A DNA stretch of 64,000 nt, taken from Polyangiaceae bacterium. Lineage in GTDB: Bacteria > Myxococcota_A > Polyangia > Polyangiales > Polyangiaceae. The stretch lies in assembly GCA_015075635.1 (NCBI GenBank), contig JABTUA010000002.1, forward strand, positions 1-64,000, given 5' to 3'. The position numbers and the translations under genes were made by a program. The notes under the pieces are model-generated. The model ran no database searches. It was not told where the DNA came from and saw only the letters and a program-made list of their open reading frames with translations. Positions 25,271 to 35,364 of this stretch are shown here, one piece after another (position 1 is the stretch's first letter; the number at the start of each line of letters is the position of its first letter).

Positions 25271-26847
25271 GTGACGTTCGCCTGGGCATTCGCAACAACC
25301 TCGCGCAGTTCTCGCTGCTCGTGGTCGTCAACGCCTTCGTCGGCGCCATGGTCGGCATGGAGCGCACCATCCTGCCGCCGATCGCCGAGCAGGACTTCCA
25401 CCTCGCCGCGAAGACCGCGGTGCTCTCATTCATCGTCGTCTTCGGTGTGACGAAAGCGCTGACGAACTACCTGGCTGGCCGCCTCTCGGACCGGTTTGGG
25501 CGCAAGCACGTGCTGATCGCAGGCTGGCTCATCGCGGCGCCCGTGCCGTTCCTCTTGATGTGGGCGCCAAGCTGGTCGTGGGTGCTCTTCGCCAACGCGC
25601 TGCTCGGGGTGAGCCAGGGCCTGACCTGGTCGACCACGGTCATCATGAAGATCGACCTGGCGGGGCCGGCCAAGCGCGGCCTGGCGATGGGGCTCAACGA
25701 GTTCGCTGGCTACTTCGCGGTGGCCGGGAGCGCGCTCGCCACCGGCTTCGTCGCGGCGCGCTACGGACTGCGCCCGGAGCCGTTCTACCTGGGCGTGGTC
25801 TTCGTCGCCATCGGGCTCCTGCTCTCCGCGCTCGCCGTCCGCGAGACCAAGCACCACGTCGCCGCCGAATCCAAACTCCACGGCGAGCTGCCGCCGAGCG
25901 GCCTGCCCACGCAGCGCGAGGTCTTCTGGAACACAACGCTCTTCGACCGGAACCTGTCGAGCGTCAGCCAAGCAGGCCTGGTGAACAACCTGAACGACGG
26001 CATGGCCTGGGGCCTCTTTCCCCTGTTCTTCGCGGCCGCGCGCATGGACCTCGCCACGATTGGCACGCTCGCCGCCATCTACCCGGCGACCTGGGGCGTG
26101 GCGCAGCTCTTCACCGGCGCCTGGTCGGACCGCGTGGGGCGCAAGTGGCTCATCGCGTCGGGCATGTGGGTCCAGGCGGCAGGCATTGCCTGCGTGGTCC
26201 TCGCCGAAGGCTTCGCAGGCTTTGCCGCTGGCGGTGCGCTGCTCGGCGTCGGCACCGCGATGGTCTATCCGACCTTGCTCGCGGCGATCGGGGACGTCGC
26301 GCATCCGTCCTGGCGGGCGTCTTCGGTCGGAGTGTACCGGCTCTGGCGTGATCTCGGCTACGCCATCGGAGCGCTGCTCGCGGGCGCGACGGCCGACGCG
26401 CTCGGGCTTCCCGCCGCGATGTGGATCGTGGCGGCACTGACCTTCGCGTCCGGGCTCGTCGTCGCCGTGAGGATGCGCGAGACGCTTCGGGCGAGCCCTG
26501 CGCCCGCGCAGCCCGTCGTGGACTGCGTCGAGCCCGCGGATCTCGGCGGCCTTTCGGGCAGCGTCGTCGTGGACGTGCGCTCACCGGAGGAGTTCGCGGA
26601 AGGGCACGTCGAGGGCGCGCTCAACATCCCGCTCGACGAGCTGGCGGTGCGCGCCGCCGAGCTGCCGAAAGAAGCAGCGATCGTCACCGTCTGCGGCAAG
26701 GGAGGCGGGCGCTCCGAGCGCGCCGCCGGAGAGCTTCGAGCGCTCGGATTCGCCTCGGCTCGGTCCCTTTGCGGCGGGACCCAGGCCTGGATGCGGCTGG
26801 CCGCTGGAGAAACGGAACATGGCAAAGACGCTGTTCATCCTCAATGA
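25267..26847 (+). CDS. MFS transporter with C-terminal rhodanese domain
   Basis: 526 residues. Twelve-helix major facilitator region (residues 1-400) with the MFS loop motif AGRLSDRFGRKHVL after helix 2 and its repeat GAWSDRVGRKWL after helix 8. A cytoplasmic rhodanese domain follows (about 415-515; VVVDVRSPEEFAEGHVEGAL, active site VCGKGGGRSERAA). It may move a sulfur compound and hand or accept sulfane sulfur; substrate unknown. Membrane transporter-rhodanese fusions are uncommon. Confidence 0.88.
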   Translation: MSDVRLGIRNNLAQFSLLVVVNAFVGAMVGMERTILPPIAEQDFHLAAKTAVLSFIVVFGVTKALTNYLAGRLSDRFGRKHVLIAGWLIAAPVPFLLMWAPSWSWVLFANALLGVSQGLTWSTTVIMKIDLAGPAKRGLAMGLNEFAGYFAVAGSALATGFVAARYGLRPEPFYLGVVFVAIGLLLSALAVRETKHHVAAESKLHGELPPSGLPTQREVFWNTTLFDRNLSSVSQAGLVNNLNDGMAWGLFPLFFAAARMDLATIGTLAAIYPATWGVAQLFTGAWSDRVGRKWLIASGMWVQAAGIACVVLAEGFAGFAAGGALLGVGTAMVYPTLLAAIGDVAHPSWRASSVGVYRLWRDLGYAIGALLAGATADALGLPAAMWIVAALTFASGLVVAVRMRETLRASPAPAQPVVDCVEPADLGGLSGSVVVDVRSPEEFAEGHVEGALNIPLDELAVRAAELPKEAAIVTVCGKGGGRSERAAGELRALGFASARSLCGGTQAWMRLAAGETEHGKDAVHPQ

Positions 26848-27172
26848 CCCCCCTTACGGCACCGAGCGGAGCTACAACGCGTTGCGGCTCGCCAGCTCGC
26901 TCTCCAGGCGCGAAGGCGAAGAAGTGAAGGTGTTCCTCATGGGCGACGCCGCAAGCTGCGCCAAGGCCAACCAGAAGGTGCCTCAGGGCTACTACAACGT
27001 GGAGATCATGCTGCGAGGGCCGGCGCGCCACGGCGCCGAGATTGGCGTCTGCGGAACCTGCATGGACGCGCGGGGCATCTCCGAAGGCGAGCTCTGCGAA
27101 GGTGCGAAGCGGAGCACGCTCGAGCAGCTCACGGACTGGACCGTGTGGGCCGAGAAGGCACTGGTATTCTGA
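26819..27172 (+). CDS. DsrE-family sulfur-carrier protein
   Basis: 117 residues. DsrE/DsrF-like fold: FILNDPPYGTERSYNALRL at the start, then VKVFLMGDAASCAKANQK, and a conserved Cys cluster GVCGTCMDARGI that carries persulfide in the family. Overlaps the end of the MFS-rhodanese gene by 29 bp. Probably relays sulfane sulfur between the rhodanese domains and the flavoprotein. Confidence 0.87.
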   Translation: MAKTLFILNDPPYGTERSYNALRLASSLSRREGEEVKVFLMGDAASCAKANQKVPQGYYNVEIMLRGPARHGAEIGVCGTCMDARGISEGELCEGAKRSTLEQLTDWTVWAEKALVF

Positions 27173-28329
27173 TGAGCGCCCCAAAGACGGTGGTGATCCT
27201 CGGCGGCGGCGTCGGCGGACTGGTGGCCGCCCGGGCGCTTCGCAAGCGGTTGCCGCGCACGCACCGCGTCGTGCTGGTCGACCGGGAGCGCGAGCACCTG
27301 TTCGCACCATCGCTCCTGTGGTTGATGGTCGGGCTCCGGCAGGCCGAAGCGATAAGGCGGCCGCTCGGGCGGCTCGAGAAGAAGGGGATCGAGCTCCGGT
27401 TCGGCGAGATCGAGAAGCTCGACCCCGAGGCGCGCCAGGTGACGGTGTCCGGCGAGGTGCTCGAGGCGGACTACCTGGTGGTCGCGCTGGGAGCGGAGCT
27501 CGCCCCCGAGACCGTCCCCGGGCTCGCGGAGGCCGGCCACGGCTTCTACACACTGGCGGGGGCGGAGTCGCTCCGCGCGGCGCTCGGCTCGCTGAAGAGC
27601 GGGCGCGTCGTCGTGCTGACCGCGGCCCCCGCGTACAAGTGCCCCGCCGCGCCCTACGAGGCAGCGCTGCTCATCGACGCCTTCTATCGACAGCGCGGGC
27701 TGCGTGAGGCGGTCAGCGTCGAGGTGTATGCCGCGGAGCCGGGCCCCATGGGCGTCGCGGGCCCCGAGATGTCGGCGGCCGTGAAGCAGCTCCTGGCAGC
27801 CAAGGACATCCCCTACCACCCCGAGCACCAGATCCGCGCCGTGGACGCCAGCGCGAAGCGCCTCGATTTCGCGAACGGGGCGGAGGCGAGCTTCGACGTT
27901 CTCGCCTACGTGCCGCCGCACCGGGCCCCTCGGGTCGTGCGCGAGAGCGCCCTCGCAGGCGAGACGGGCTGGGTCTCCGTCGATCGCCACACGCTCGAGA
28001 CGCGCTTCCCCGGCGTGTACGCCATCGGTGACGTCGTCTCGATCCCCCTGGCGCTCGGCAAGCCGCTGCCGAAGGCGGGTGTCTTCGCCCACGGCCAAGC
28101 CGAGGTCGTGGCGAAGAACATCGCCGCGGCCGTCACGGGCGGCACGCCGAGGGAGCGCTTCAACGGCCACGGGGAGTGCTTCATCGAAATCGGCGATGGC
28201 AAGGCCGGCTTCGGCGGCGGCGACTTCTACGCCGAGCCGAAACCCGTCATCACGCTGCGCCAGCCCGGGCGGCGCTGGCACCTCGGCAAGGTGCTGTTCG
28301 AAAAATCCTGGCTCTACCTGAAGCTGTGA
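27172..28329 (+). CDS. Sulfide:quinone reductase-like FAD/NAD(P) oxidoreductase
   Basis: 385 residues from ATG 27172 (TGATG overlap with dsrE-like stop). Dinucleotide-binding motif ILGGGVGGLVAARALRK, the second FAD motif (VYAIGDVVSI), and Cys in YKCPAAPYEAALLIDAFYR, the active-site Cys position of sulfide:quinone reductase/FCSD-type enzymes. A further Cys is at GHGECFIEIGDGKAG. Fewer Cys than classical SQR, so the exact reaction needs care. Within the operon it would oxidise sulfide to persulfide for the dioxygenase. Confidence 0.82.
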   Translation: MSAPKTVVILGGGVGGLVAARALRKRLPRTHRVVLVDREREHLFAPSLLWLMVGLRQAEAIRRPLGRLEKKGIELRFGEIEKLDPEARQVTVSGEVLEADYLVVALGAELAPETVPGLAEAGHGFYTLAGAESLRAALGSLKSGRVVVLTAAPAYKCPAAPYEAALLIDAFYRQRGLREAVSVEVYAAEPGPMGVAGPEMSAAVKQLLAAKDIPYHPEHQIRAVDASAKRLDFANGAEASFDVLAYVPPHRAPRVVRESALAGETGWVSVDRHTLETRFPGVYAIGDVVSIPLALGKPLPKAGVFAHGQAEVVAKNIAAAVTGGTPRERFNGHGECFIEIGDGKAGFGGGDFYAEPKPVITLRQPGRRWHLGKVLFEKSWLYLKL

Positions 28330-28337
28330 GGAGAGGC

Positions 28338-29291
28338 GTGCCGGCGGAGCATTCGAGCATCCTGCAGCACATCGGCCGCACGCCGCTGGTGTCGCTCGGG
28401 CGCGTGGGCAGGGGCCTCGGGGTTCCGGTCTTTGCGAAGTGCGAGCACATGAACCCGGGCGGCTCGATCAAGGATCGCATCGCCGTCGCCATCGTCGATG
28501 ACGCAGAGCTCCGGGGCGTGCTGCGCCCGGGAATGACGCTGGTGGAGGCGACCGCCGGCAACACGGGCGTCGGGCTGGCGCTCGTCGCGGCCGCCCGCGG
28601 CTACGGCCTCGTGTGCGTGATGCCAGAGAAGATGTCGCTCGACAAGCGCGTGGCGCTCGCGTCGCTCGGCGCCGAGGTCGTGATCACTCCGAACGCGCCG
28701 CCGGCGAGCCCGGACAACTTCCGCAACGTGGCCCGGCGCATGGCGGAAGCCCGCGGCTGGTTCTTGACCGACCAGTTCAAGAACCCGGCCAACGTCCGGG
28801 CCCACGAGGAGACGACGGGCGCTGAGATCCTGGAGCAGACCGGCGGCGACGTCGGGGCGTTCGTCTGCGGCGCGGGCACCGGTGGAACGCTGACGGGGGT
28901 CGGGCGGCGCTTGAAGCGCGCGCTCCCGCACGTCCGCGTGGTGCTCGCCGATCCCCTCGGTTCGGGGCTCGCCGACTGGGTCGAAACGGGCGTGCTGGGG
29001 GCCGACGGGTCGTATGCGGTGGAAGGCATCGGCGGCGGCGAGGTGCCCGAGAACCTGCACCGCGACGTGCTGGACGGCGCCGAACGCGTCAGCGACGCCG
29101 AGAGCTTCGCGATGGTGAAGCGACTCGTGCACGAGGAGGGGCTCCTCGTCGGCGGCTCCTCCGGCACGAACGTGGTCGCCGCGCTCCGTGTCGCCGCTCG
29201 GCGCGACCTTCGAGGGCCGGTGGTCACGGTCCTCCCGGACTCCTGGGATCGATACCGCGCGCAGCCGTGGCTGAGAGAGTGGGCGCCGTGA
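28338..29291 (+). CDS. Cysteine synthase / cystathionine beta-synthase-like PLP enzyme
   Basis: 317 residues from GTG 28338 (GAGGAGAGG just upstream). Fold-type II PLP enzyme: NPGGSIKDRIA with the PLP lysine, VEATAGNTGVGLALV (substrate loop), GAGTGGTLTGVG (phosphate-binding) and VGGSSGTN near the end. These features define the CysK/CBS family, which makes cysteine from sulfide or forms cystathionine. Last gene of the six; it could fix sulfide as cysteine. Confidence 0.9.
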   Translation: MPAEHSSILQHIGRTPLVSLGRVGRGLGVPVFAKCEHMNPGGSIKDRIAVAIVDDAELRGVLRPGMTLVEATAGNTGVGLALVAAARGYGLVCVMPEKMSLDKRVALASLGAEVVITPNAPPASPDNFRNVARRMAEARGWFLTDQFKNPANVRAHEETTGAEILEQTGGDVGAFVCGAGTGGTLTGVGRRLKRALPHVRVVLADPLGSGLADWVETGVLGADGSYAVEGIGGGEVPENLHRDVLDGAERVSDAESFAMVKRLVHEEGLLVGGSSGTNVVAALRVAARRDLRGPVVTVLPDSWDRYRAQPWLREWAP

Positions 29292-29305
29292 CCGCCGTCG
29301 CCCAC
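29279..29305 (+). terminator. Hairpin across the end of the sulfide operon
   Basis: GTGGGCG and CGCCCAC form a 7-bp stem around the stop codon of the last gene. No T-run follows, so it may be a weak terminator or only coding sequence. Confidence 0.3.
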
Positions 29306-29327
29306 CCCGTGCTCTGACGGAGGCCCC

Positions 29328-29735
29328 ATGTGCGAGCTCCTCGGAATGAGTGCCAGAAACCCCACCGACGTGAATCACTCGCCCGCGCCTCCGAGACCTG
29401 GCGCCGCGCTCGCTTCTGGACACGACACGAGCTCGAGTAGCTGGTGCGGGGAGCCGGGCTCCGCGTGGTCGGCGTACGCACTGCCGTGTTCTTCCCACCG
29501 AGCGGCCTCGCTGCTCGCGCCGGGCGGCTTCATGCCCCGGGCGCCGCGTTCCTCGCGCTCGCGGCGGAAAAGCCCGAGGGCTGACCTGCGTGCAACGCGC
29601 CACCGGCGTGTCACGACTGCGGCTGCCTTCGGCGGGGCGCTCGAAGCTGAGGTCCTGATCGCGCCTGAAACTATGAGTGGTTGGGTTGGGCGGTCCGACA
29701 AGGCCACCTTGCCGCCAGGCCCACCGGTGCGCTAG
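29328..29735 (+). pseudogene. Class II glutamine amidotransferase remnant
   Basis: The frame starts MCELLGMSARNPTDVNHS, exactly how YafJ-like class II glutamine amidotransferases start (Cys2 is the nucleophile). After about 18 residues the protein stops resembling the family and becomes Arg/Ser/Pro-rich, so only the first exon-like bit survives; the rest of the 250 residues is absent. No other family is recognised in the rest. Confidence 0.6.
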
Positions 29736-29748
29736 GCTTCAATCATCG

Positions 29749-30114
29749 ATGCCTTCGGCTCGCCGCAGATCTGGCCGTTTTTTTCGGCGAATAGCGCTGA
29801 TCGCGCGGCTTTTGCCACTCGTTGCGCTGCTCGAGCTGTCCGGCGTTGCGCACGTCCTCGCGGACTTCGTCGAGGTGGTCGTCGCTCACGGCAAGCACCA
29901 GTCCGACTGCGACGACGAGCGCGGCGGGCGCCCTTGTGACCCGGGTTGCCCCGGGTGTCACTGCACTCATGGCAGTCCCACGGTAGCTCCGGCCCGTCGC
30001 GCGTTGTTCGACTCTGAGCTCGCTGAGAGTGAGCTCGAGCGTGTTCCCTCCGAGTCACTCCGAGCACCCAGCCCCGACCGCGCTCCGCCGTTCCGCCCAC
30101 CCCGCCGCGCCTGA
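29749..30114 (+). CDS. Small secreted His/Cys-rich protein ahead of the metal efflux operon
   Basis: 121 residues from ATG 29749. Basic N-terminus and a signal-like hydrophobic segment (LLPLVALLELSGVAHVLA), then HGKHQSDCDDERGG and CDPGCPGCHCTHG, a likely metal-binding loop. Small proteins like this often precede CzcCBA operons (for example CzcI-like); 240 bp separate it from the OEP gene. Function inferred from position only. Confidence 0.5.
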   Translation: MPSARRRSGRFFRRIALIARLLPLVALLELSGVAHVLADFVEVVVAHGKHQSDCDDERGGRPCDPGCPGCHCTHGSPTVAPARRALFDSELAESELERVPSESLRAPSPDRAPPFRPPRRA

Positions 30115-30354
30115 GCTCGCTGGTCCCGCGTCCGGCGCGCTGGCTGCGCAAGCCAGAGCAGCCGGTTGCGCCAGGAACCGGCAAAGTATTGGCTCGAACA
30201 CAGCGTTGCACGGCTCGCGCTCGCGCGGAGCCGAGCGCGACTTGACCGACCCGTTTCGCGGCGCGGACCCGCATCTTCCAGCATGGAGTCGGCGCGCGCG
30301 CTGCCGCGCATGAGCTGCCCGGCACTGCCGAAGTCCCCTTCCATCGAGGACACG

Positions 30355-31695
30355 ATGAGCTTCAACCGAATCAGGAACCTTGCATTCGCCACTGTCACTT
30401 TCTGTGCCGTCGTTACGCCGGCACTGGCGCAGCCCAGCGGACCGCGGCAACCGCCAGCGGCGCCGTCGGTCCGCCCATCGCCCGGTGGCGTGACCCTGGA
30501 AGAGCTGCTGCGTCATGCAGAGAAACACGCACCAGAGATCGCCCTGGCGCGGGCGGGACTATCGAAGGGTCGTGCGGAGCTCGAAGCCGAGGCTCCCTTG
30601 TTTCCAGCCGACCCGGTGCTTGGGGGTGCCATCGGCCGGCGCTCGAACCGTGCGGGCTCGGGCGTCGACTGGGGCGTCTCGCTCGAGCAAGAAATCGAGG
30701 TCGCGGGCGAGCGCGGCCTGCGCCGCCGAGCCGCCCGCGCAAGCGTCGACCAAGGAGCGGCCGAACTCGAGGCCGCGCGCTGGCGTGTCCACCAGCGCCT
30801 GCACGGTGCGTTTCACGCCGCGCTCGTCGCCCGAGAGCGCGTTCGCGCAGCGGGCCGCCTCGTGCAGTTCAGCCAGAAGCTGGTGGAAGTTGCCGGGAAG
30901 CGGCTGAGTGCCGGGGAGACCTCCGCGCTGCCCGTTCGCCTGGCGGAGTCCGACCTCGCGGAGGCTCGCCAAGCGCGCATCGCCGCCGAGTCCGCCCTCC
31001 GCGCGGAGCGCCTCGAGCTGGCAGACGCCTCAGGTTGGCCGAGCGAGAGCCCTCCGGATCCGTCCGGCGGGCTCGGCTCGCCGCAAGCGCCGCCCCCGAC
31101 GGCCGAGCTCCTGCGGATCGCCCATTCGAGAGACCCCGAGCTGCGCGCGCGCGAAGCGATGGTGCGCCGCTTCCGCGCGACGCTGGCGTCCGCGCGCCGC
31201 GCAGGCTTCCCGAACCCGCGCCTGGGCGTTGCTTTCGAGCAAGAGAGCGACCCTGGGGGCGCGCGAGCCACGATCTGGCGGGCCACGCTGAGTGCGCCGC
31301 TACCGCTCTGGCGCGGAAGCCGGCCGGAAGCCGTGCGCGCTCAGGCCGATCTCGACGTGGCCATGGCAGAGCTCGGAGCGCGCAAGCGCACGCTGGGTGC
31401 GCGGATCCGTCGCGCAGCGGAGGCCGTGGAATCCACCGCAAGACGCATGCGCATCTACGGCGCTGAGGTGATACCGACCCTCGAAAAGAACCTGACCCTC
31501 GTGGAGAAGGCCTTCGAGCTCGGCGAGATCGACATCACGCAAGTGCTCGTCGCGCGCGAGCGCTTCCTGCGTTCGCAGCAGTCGGCGCTCAACGCATACG
31601 AAGAGTACCATCGCGCACTGGGAGCGCTGGAGAGTGCCGTCGGCACTGAGCTCGAGTCCGCGTCGCAGCACGCGGCCGAAGAAGGGACGCGATGA
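30355..31695 (+). CDS. TolC-family outer membrane factor of a metal efflux system (CzcC/CusC type)
   Basis: 446 residues from ATG 30355 (GAGGA nearby). Signal peptide ending PALAQ, then two repeats of long alpha-helical OEP structure with typical coiled heptads. Near the C-terminus VEKAFELGEIDITQVLVARE is the conserved OEP hairpin. It forms the trimeric outer-membrane channel for the adaptor and RND pump downstream. Overlaps the next ATG by 4 bp. Confidence 0.82.
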   Translation: MSFNRIRNLAFATVTFCAVVTPALAQPSGPRQPPAAPSVRPSPGGVTLEELLRHAEKHAPEIALARAGLSKGRAELEAEAPLFPADPVLGGAIGRRSNRAGSGVDWGVSLEQEIEVAGERGLRRRAARASVDQGAAELEAARWRVHQRLHGAFHAALVARERVRAAGRLVQFSQKLVEVAGKRLSAGETSALPVRLAESDLAEARQARIAAESALRAERLELADASGWPSESPPDPSGGLGSPQAPPPTAELLRIAHSRDPELRAREAMVRRFRATLASARRAGFPNPRLGVAFEQESDPGGARATIWRATLSAPLPLWRGSRPEAVRAQADLDVAMAELGARKRTLGARIRRAAEAVESTARRMRIYGAEVIPTLEKNLTLVEKAFELGEIDITQVLVARERFLRSQQSALNAYEEYHRALGALESAVGTELESASQHAAEEGTR

Positions 31696-32864
31696 CCCTG
31701 CACAGCCGATCAATCGTGCTGGCGGTAGCTCTTGCGGTGGGCGGTTGCCGGCAGGGTGCGCACACGGAGGAGAGAAACCACGGCGCCGACAAGGAAAAGG
31801 AGGCTGCGCACCAGGACGAGAAGGGCGCCCACGAGAAGGGCGAGGTTCATCTGTCGGCCGCGGCCGTGGAGCGGAGCCGGATTCGGGTCGGCGAGGCCAA
31901 GCGCCAAGCGCTCGCGGGCGTGTTGCACGTCCCGGCCGAGGTGAGGCTCGATCCGGACCGTACCGCGCATGTGACCCCGATTGTTCAGAGTCAGATCGCG
32001 GAGGTGAAGGTCAAGCTCGGCGACCAAGTCAAGAAGGGTCAGCCGCTCGCTGTGCTGAAGAGCGTCGAGCTCGGGGAGGCCAGCGCGAGCATCCGCAGTG
32101 CTCGCGCCTCAGTCTCGGTCGCCGAGGACAACATGGCCAGGCAGCGACAGCTCCTCGATGCGGGCGTCGGCGCCCAGAAGAGCCACGTGGAGGCGGAGGG
32201 CGAGCTTCGCAAGGCGAAGGCGGCGCTCTCCGCGGCGCAGGCGCGCGCGAGCATCTACGGTGGAGCGGGCGGCGGGGTGGTGAAGAGCCCGCTGGCCGGA
32301 ACCGTGATCGAACGCCACGCGACCGCGGGCGAGGTCGCGTCGCCGGAGCGACCGCTCTTCGTCGTCGGCGACGTGTCACGGGTCTGGATCGTCGGTCGGG
32401 TCTACGAGAAGGACGTCGGACTGGTCAGAGCCGGTCTGCCCGCGACCGTCAGACTCCAGGCGTACCCGACGCGTTCATGGACGGCGGAGGTCGACTTCGT
32501 TTCTGCTGTCCTGGACGAGGCGACCCGCTCCGCAGAGGTGCGCATCACGCTGGCGAACGAAGAAGGCCTTCTCAAGCCAGGCCTGTTCGGCAGCATCCTG
32601 CTCGGGACTCCCGATGCCGGGGTTTCTCCGGTCGTCGCTCCGGAGAGCGCGGTCCAGGAGCTCGAGGGCAAGACCGTGGTGTTCGTGCCCTCGGACGAGC
32701 CCAACGCGTTCGTCGCCAAGCCCGTGGTCATCGGCGCTCGCGCAGATGGCTGGGTCGAGATCGTCAGCGGGCTCGCTGAAGGGCAAAAGCTGGTCGTCGA
32801 AGGCGCCTTCACGCTGAAGTCCGCCGTGCTCGCCGGCGAGCTCGGAGAAGGACACGCGCACTGA
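31692..32864 (+). CDS. RND efflux periplasmic adaptor (CzcB/CusB type)
   Basis: 390 residues. Lipobox AVGGC, a His/Glu/Lys-rich segment after it (EERNHGADKEKEAAHQDEKG) that can bind metal, then lipoyl and beta-barrel domains with GDVSRVWIVGRVYEKDVGLV and VVAPESAVQELEGKTVVFVP. It links pump and channel. Overlaps the pump gene by a single base (stop and start share position 32864). Confidence 0.9.
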   Translation: MTLHSRSIVLAVALAVGGCRQGAHTEERNHGADKEKEAAHQDEKGAHEKGEVHLSAAAVERSRIRVGEAKRQALAGVLHVPAEVRLDPDRTAHVTPIVQSQIAEVKVKLGDQVKKGQPLAVLKSVELGEASASIRSARASVSVAEDNMARQRQLLDAGVGAQKSHVEAEGELRKAKAALSAAQARASIYGGAGGGVVKSPLAGTVIERHATAGEVASPERPLFVVGDVSRVWIVGRVYEKDVGLVRAGLPATVRLQAYPTRSWTAEVDFVSAVLDEATRSAEVRITLANEEGLLKPGLFGSILLGTPDAGVSPVVAPESAVQELEGKTVVFVPSDEPNAFVAKPVVIGARADGWVEIVSGLAEGQKLVVEGAFTLKSAVLAGELGEGHAH

Positions 32865-35364
32865 TGCTCGAGCGAATCGTATCCTTTTCCATAAAGAACC
32901 GCCTGTTGGTGGTCTTCGGCGTCTTGCTGGTCGCGGCCCTCGGGGTTCGCGCCGCAAAGCAGCTTCCGATCGACGCGGTTCCGGACGTCACCAACGTCCA
33001 GGTCCAGGTCCTGACCACGGCTCCAGCGCTCGGCCCTCTCGAGGTCGAGCAGTTCATCACCTTTCCGGTCGAGGCCGTGATGAGCGGGCTACCCCGCGTC
33101 GAGCAGATCCGCAGCGTCTCTCGCTTTGGCCTCTCCGCCGTGACCGTCGTCCTCGAGGAAGGAACCGACATCTACTGGGCGCGCCAGCTGGTGTCCGAGC
33201 GGCTCGCGGCCGCGCGCGAGGCGATTCCTTCAGGCTACGGAAGCCCGGCGCTCGGGCCCACCACGAGCGGGCTCGGAGAGATCTATCAGTTCGACGTCCG
33301 CGGCGATCCCATGTGCGCGCCTGGGACGGACAGCCCTGACTGCTACTCGCCGATGGAGCTTCGCACCATCCTCGACTGGTACGTCGCATTCCAGCTCCGT
33401 GCGGTGCGAGGGGTCGTCGAGGTGAACACCTTCGGTGGCGAGCTCAAGACGTACCAGGTCTCCGTCGATCCCAACCGACTGAGCGCCCTCGGGCTGTCGT
33501 TGGAAGCGGTCTTCCACGCGCTCGAAAGGAACAACGCGAACGCCGGCGGGGCCTACATCGCTCGCGCAGGCGAGCAAGCGCTGATTCGGGGTGAAGGCCT
33601 GGTCCAGAACCTCGACGACATCCGCGGCATCGTCGTGACCACCCGTTCCGACGGGACCCCAATCCGGATCGTGGACCTTGGCAGCGTCGATCTCGCGCCA
33701 CAAGTTCGGCAGGGAGCGGTCACTCGCGACGGCAAAGGTGAAGCGGTGGTCGGCATCGCGATGATGCTGATCGGGGAGAACTCCCGCGAGGTCGCGGGCG
33801 CCGTACGGGCGAAAATCGACGAGATCCGGCCCACGCTGCCCAAGGGCGTCACGATCGACGCGTTCTACGACCGGACGGAGCTCGTCGATCGCACAATCCG
33901 GACCGTCGCGACGAACCTGATCGAGGGCGGCGCCCTGGTAATCGTCGTGCTCCTGCTCTTGCTGGGTAACTTCCGAGGTGGCCTGCTCGTCGCGTCTGCG
34001 ATCCCGCTCAGCATGCTCGCAGCGTTCATCGGAATGCGGACGCTTGGGGTATCGGGCAACCTGATGAGCCTCGGCGCGCTCGACTTCGGTCTGATCGTGG
34101 ACGGTTCGGTCGTGGTGGTCGAGAACGCCGTCCGGCACCTGGCCGAGCGGCGCTCGCGGGGAGGAGACGTGCCCGCCGAGGTTCGGGCGTCGGCCACGCA
34201 GGTGGTGCGCCCCGTGACCTTCGCGGTGGCGATCATCATGATCGTCTACATCCCCATCCTGGTGCTCGAAGGCATCGAGGGAAAGATGTTCCGGCCCATG
34301 GCGATCACGGTGGTGCTGGCGCTCGCTGCGTCCCTGGTACTGGCGCTGACCTGGATGCCCGCGGTCGCGTCCTGGGTGTTTCGCAAGGGGGTTTCGGAAA
34401 AGGAGACCTGGCTCGTCCGCATGCTGTCGTTGATGTACGAGCCGCTGCTTCGAAGAGCCGTCGCGCGTCCACGCTTGACCGCCGGTCTCGCCGCTGGCGC
34501 GTTCCTCGCTTCGCTCGCGGCAATTCCGTTCCTCGGCGCCGAGTTCGTGCCCCGCCTGGACGAGGGCACCATCGCGATCCAGTCGATCCGGTTGCCCTCC
34601 GTGTCGCTCGAGCAGTCCATCGAGATGAACGCGCGGATGGAGAAGGCCCTGCTCGAACGCTTTCCCGACGAGGTGACGACGGTCGTTTCCAAGACGGGAC
34701 GTGCCGAGATCGCGACCGATCCCATGGGAGTGGACGTCTCGGACGTGTACGTGATGCTTCACCCCCGAGACCGCTGGAGGCGCGCCAAGGACCAGGCCGG
34801 CCTGGTGGCGGAGATGGAGAAGGTGTTGCGCGACGAGGTGCCAGGGCAGAACTACTCGTTCTCGCAGCCGATCGAGCTTCGGACCAACGAGCTCATCAGC
34901 GGCTTCCGCTCCGACGTCGCGATCAGCGTTTACGGCCAGGACATGACCGAGCTCAAACAGATCGGCGACCGAATCGTGAGTGTCCTGCGCGAGGTGCCCG
35001 GCGCCGCCGACGTGAAAGCCGAGCAAGTCGCGGGACAGCCGTACGTGCGCGTGATCGTGGACCGGAAGCGCATCGGCCGGTATGGCGTCGACACCCAGAG
35101 CGTGCTCGACGCGGTCGCCGCGCTCGGCGGCCACCCGGTGGGTGAGGTCTTCGAGGGGCAGCAGCGCTTCACGCTGCAGGTCCGACTCGACGAGAAGACG
35201 CGGAGTGACGTGGATGCGCTGGGTCGCATTCCGATCGCCGCGCCCGGTGGGGCGCTGGTGCCGCTGTCGCAGCTCGCCGAGATCAAGGTCGAGCAGGGCC
35301 CGGCGCAGGTCAGCCGCGAGCGAGTGCAACGGCGTCTGACAGTCGAGGCGAACGTACGCGGCCG
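32864..35364 (+). pseudogene. Heavy-metal RND pump (CzcA/CusA type), truncated by IS91
   Basis: 833 residues survive of the usual about 1040. Motifs: LPIDAVPDVTNVQVQV, the metal-efflux signature DFGLIVDGSVVVVEN in helix 4, and NVRG just before the break. At 35365 the frame continues into the IS91 end (about 75 more residues). The last helices (TM8-12) are lost, so the pump should not work. The DGS variant of the helix-4 motif differs from the DGA in the second pump at 59668. Confidence 0.88.
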
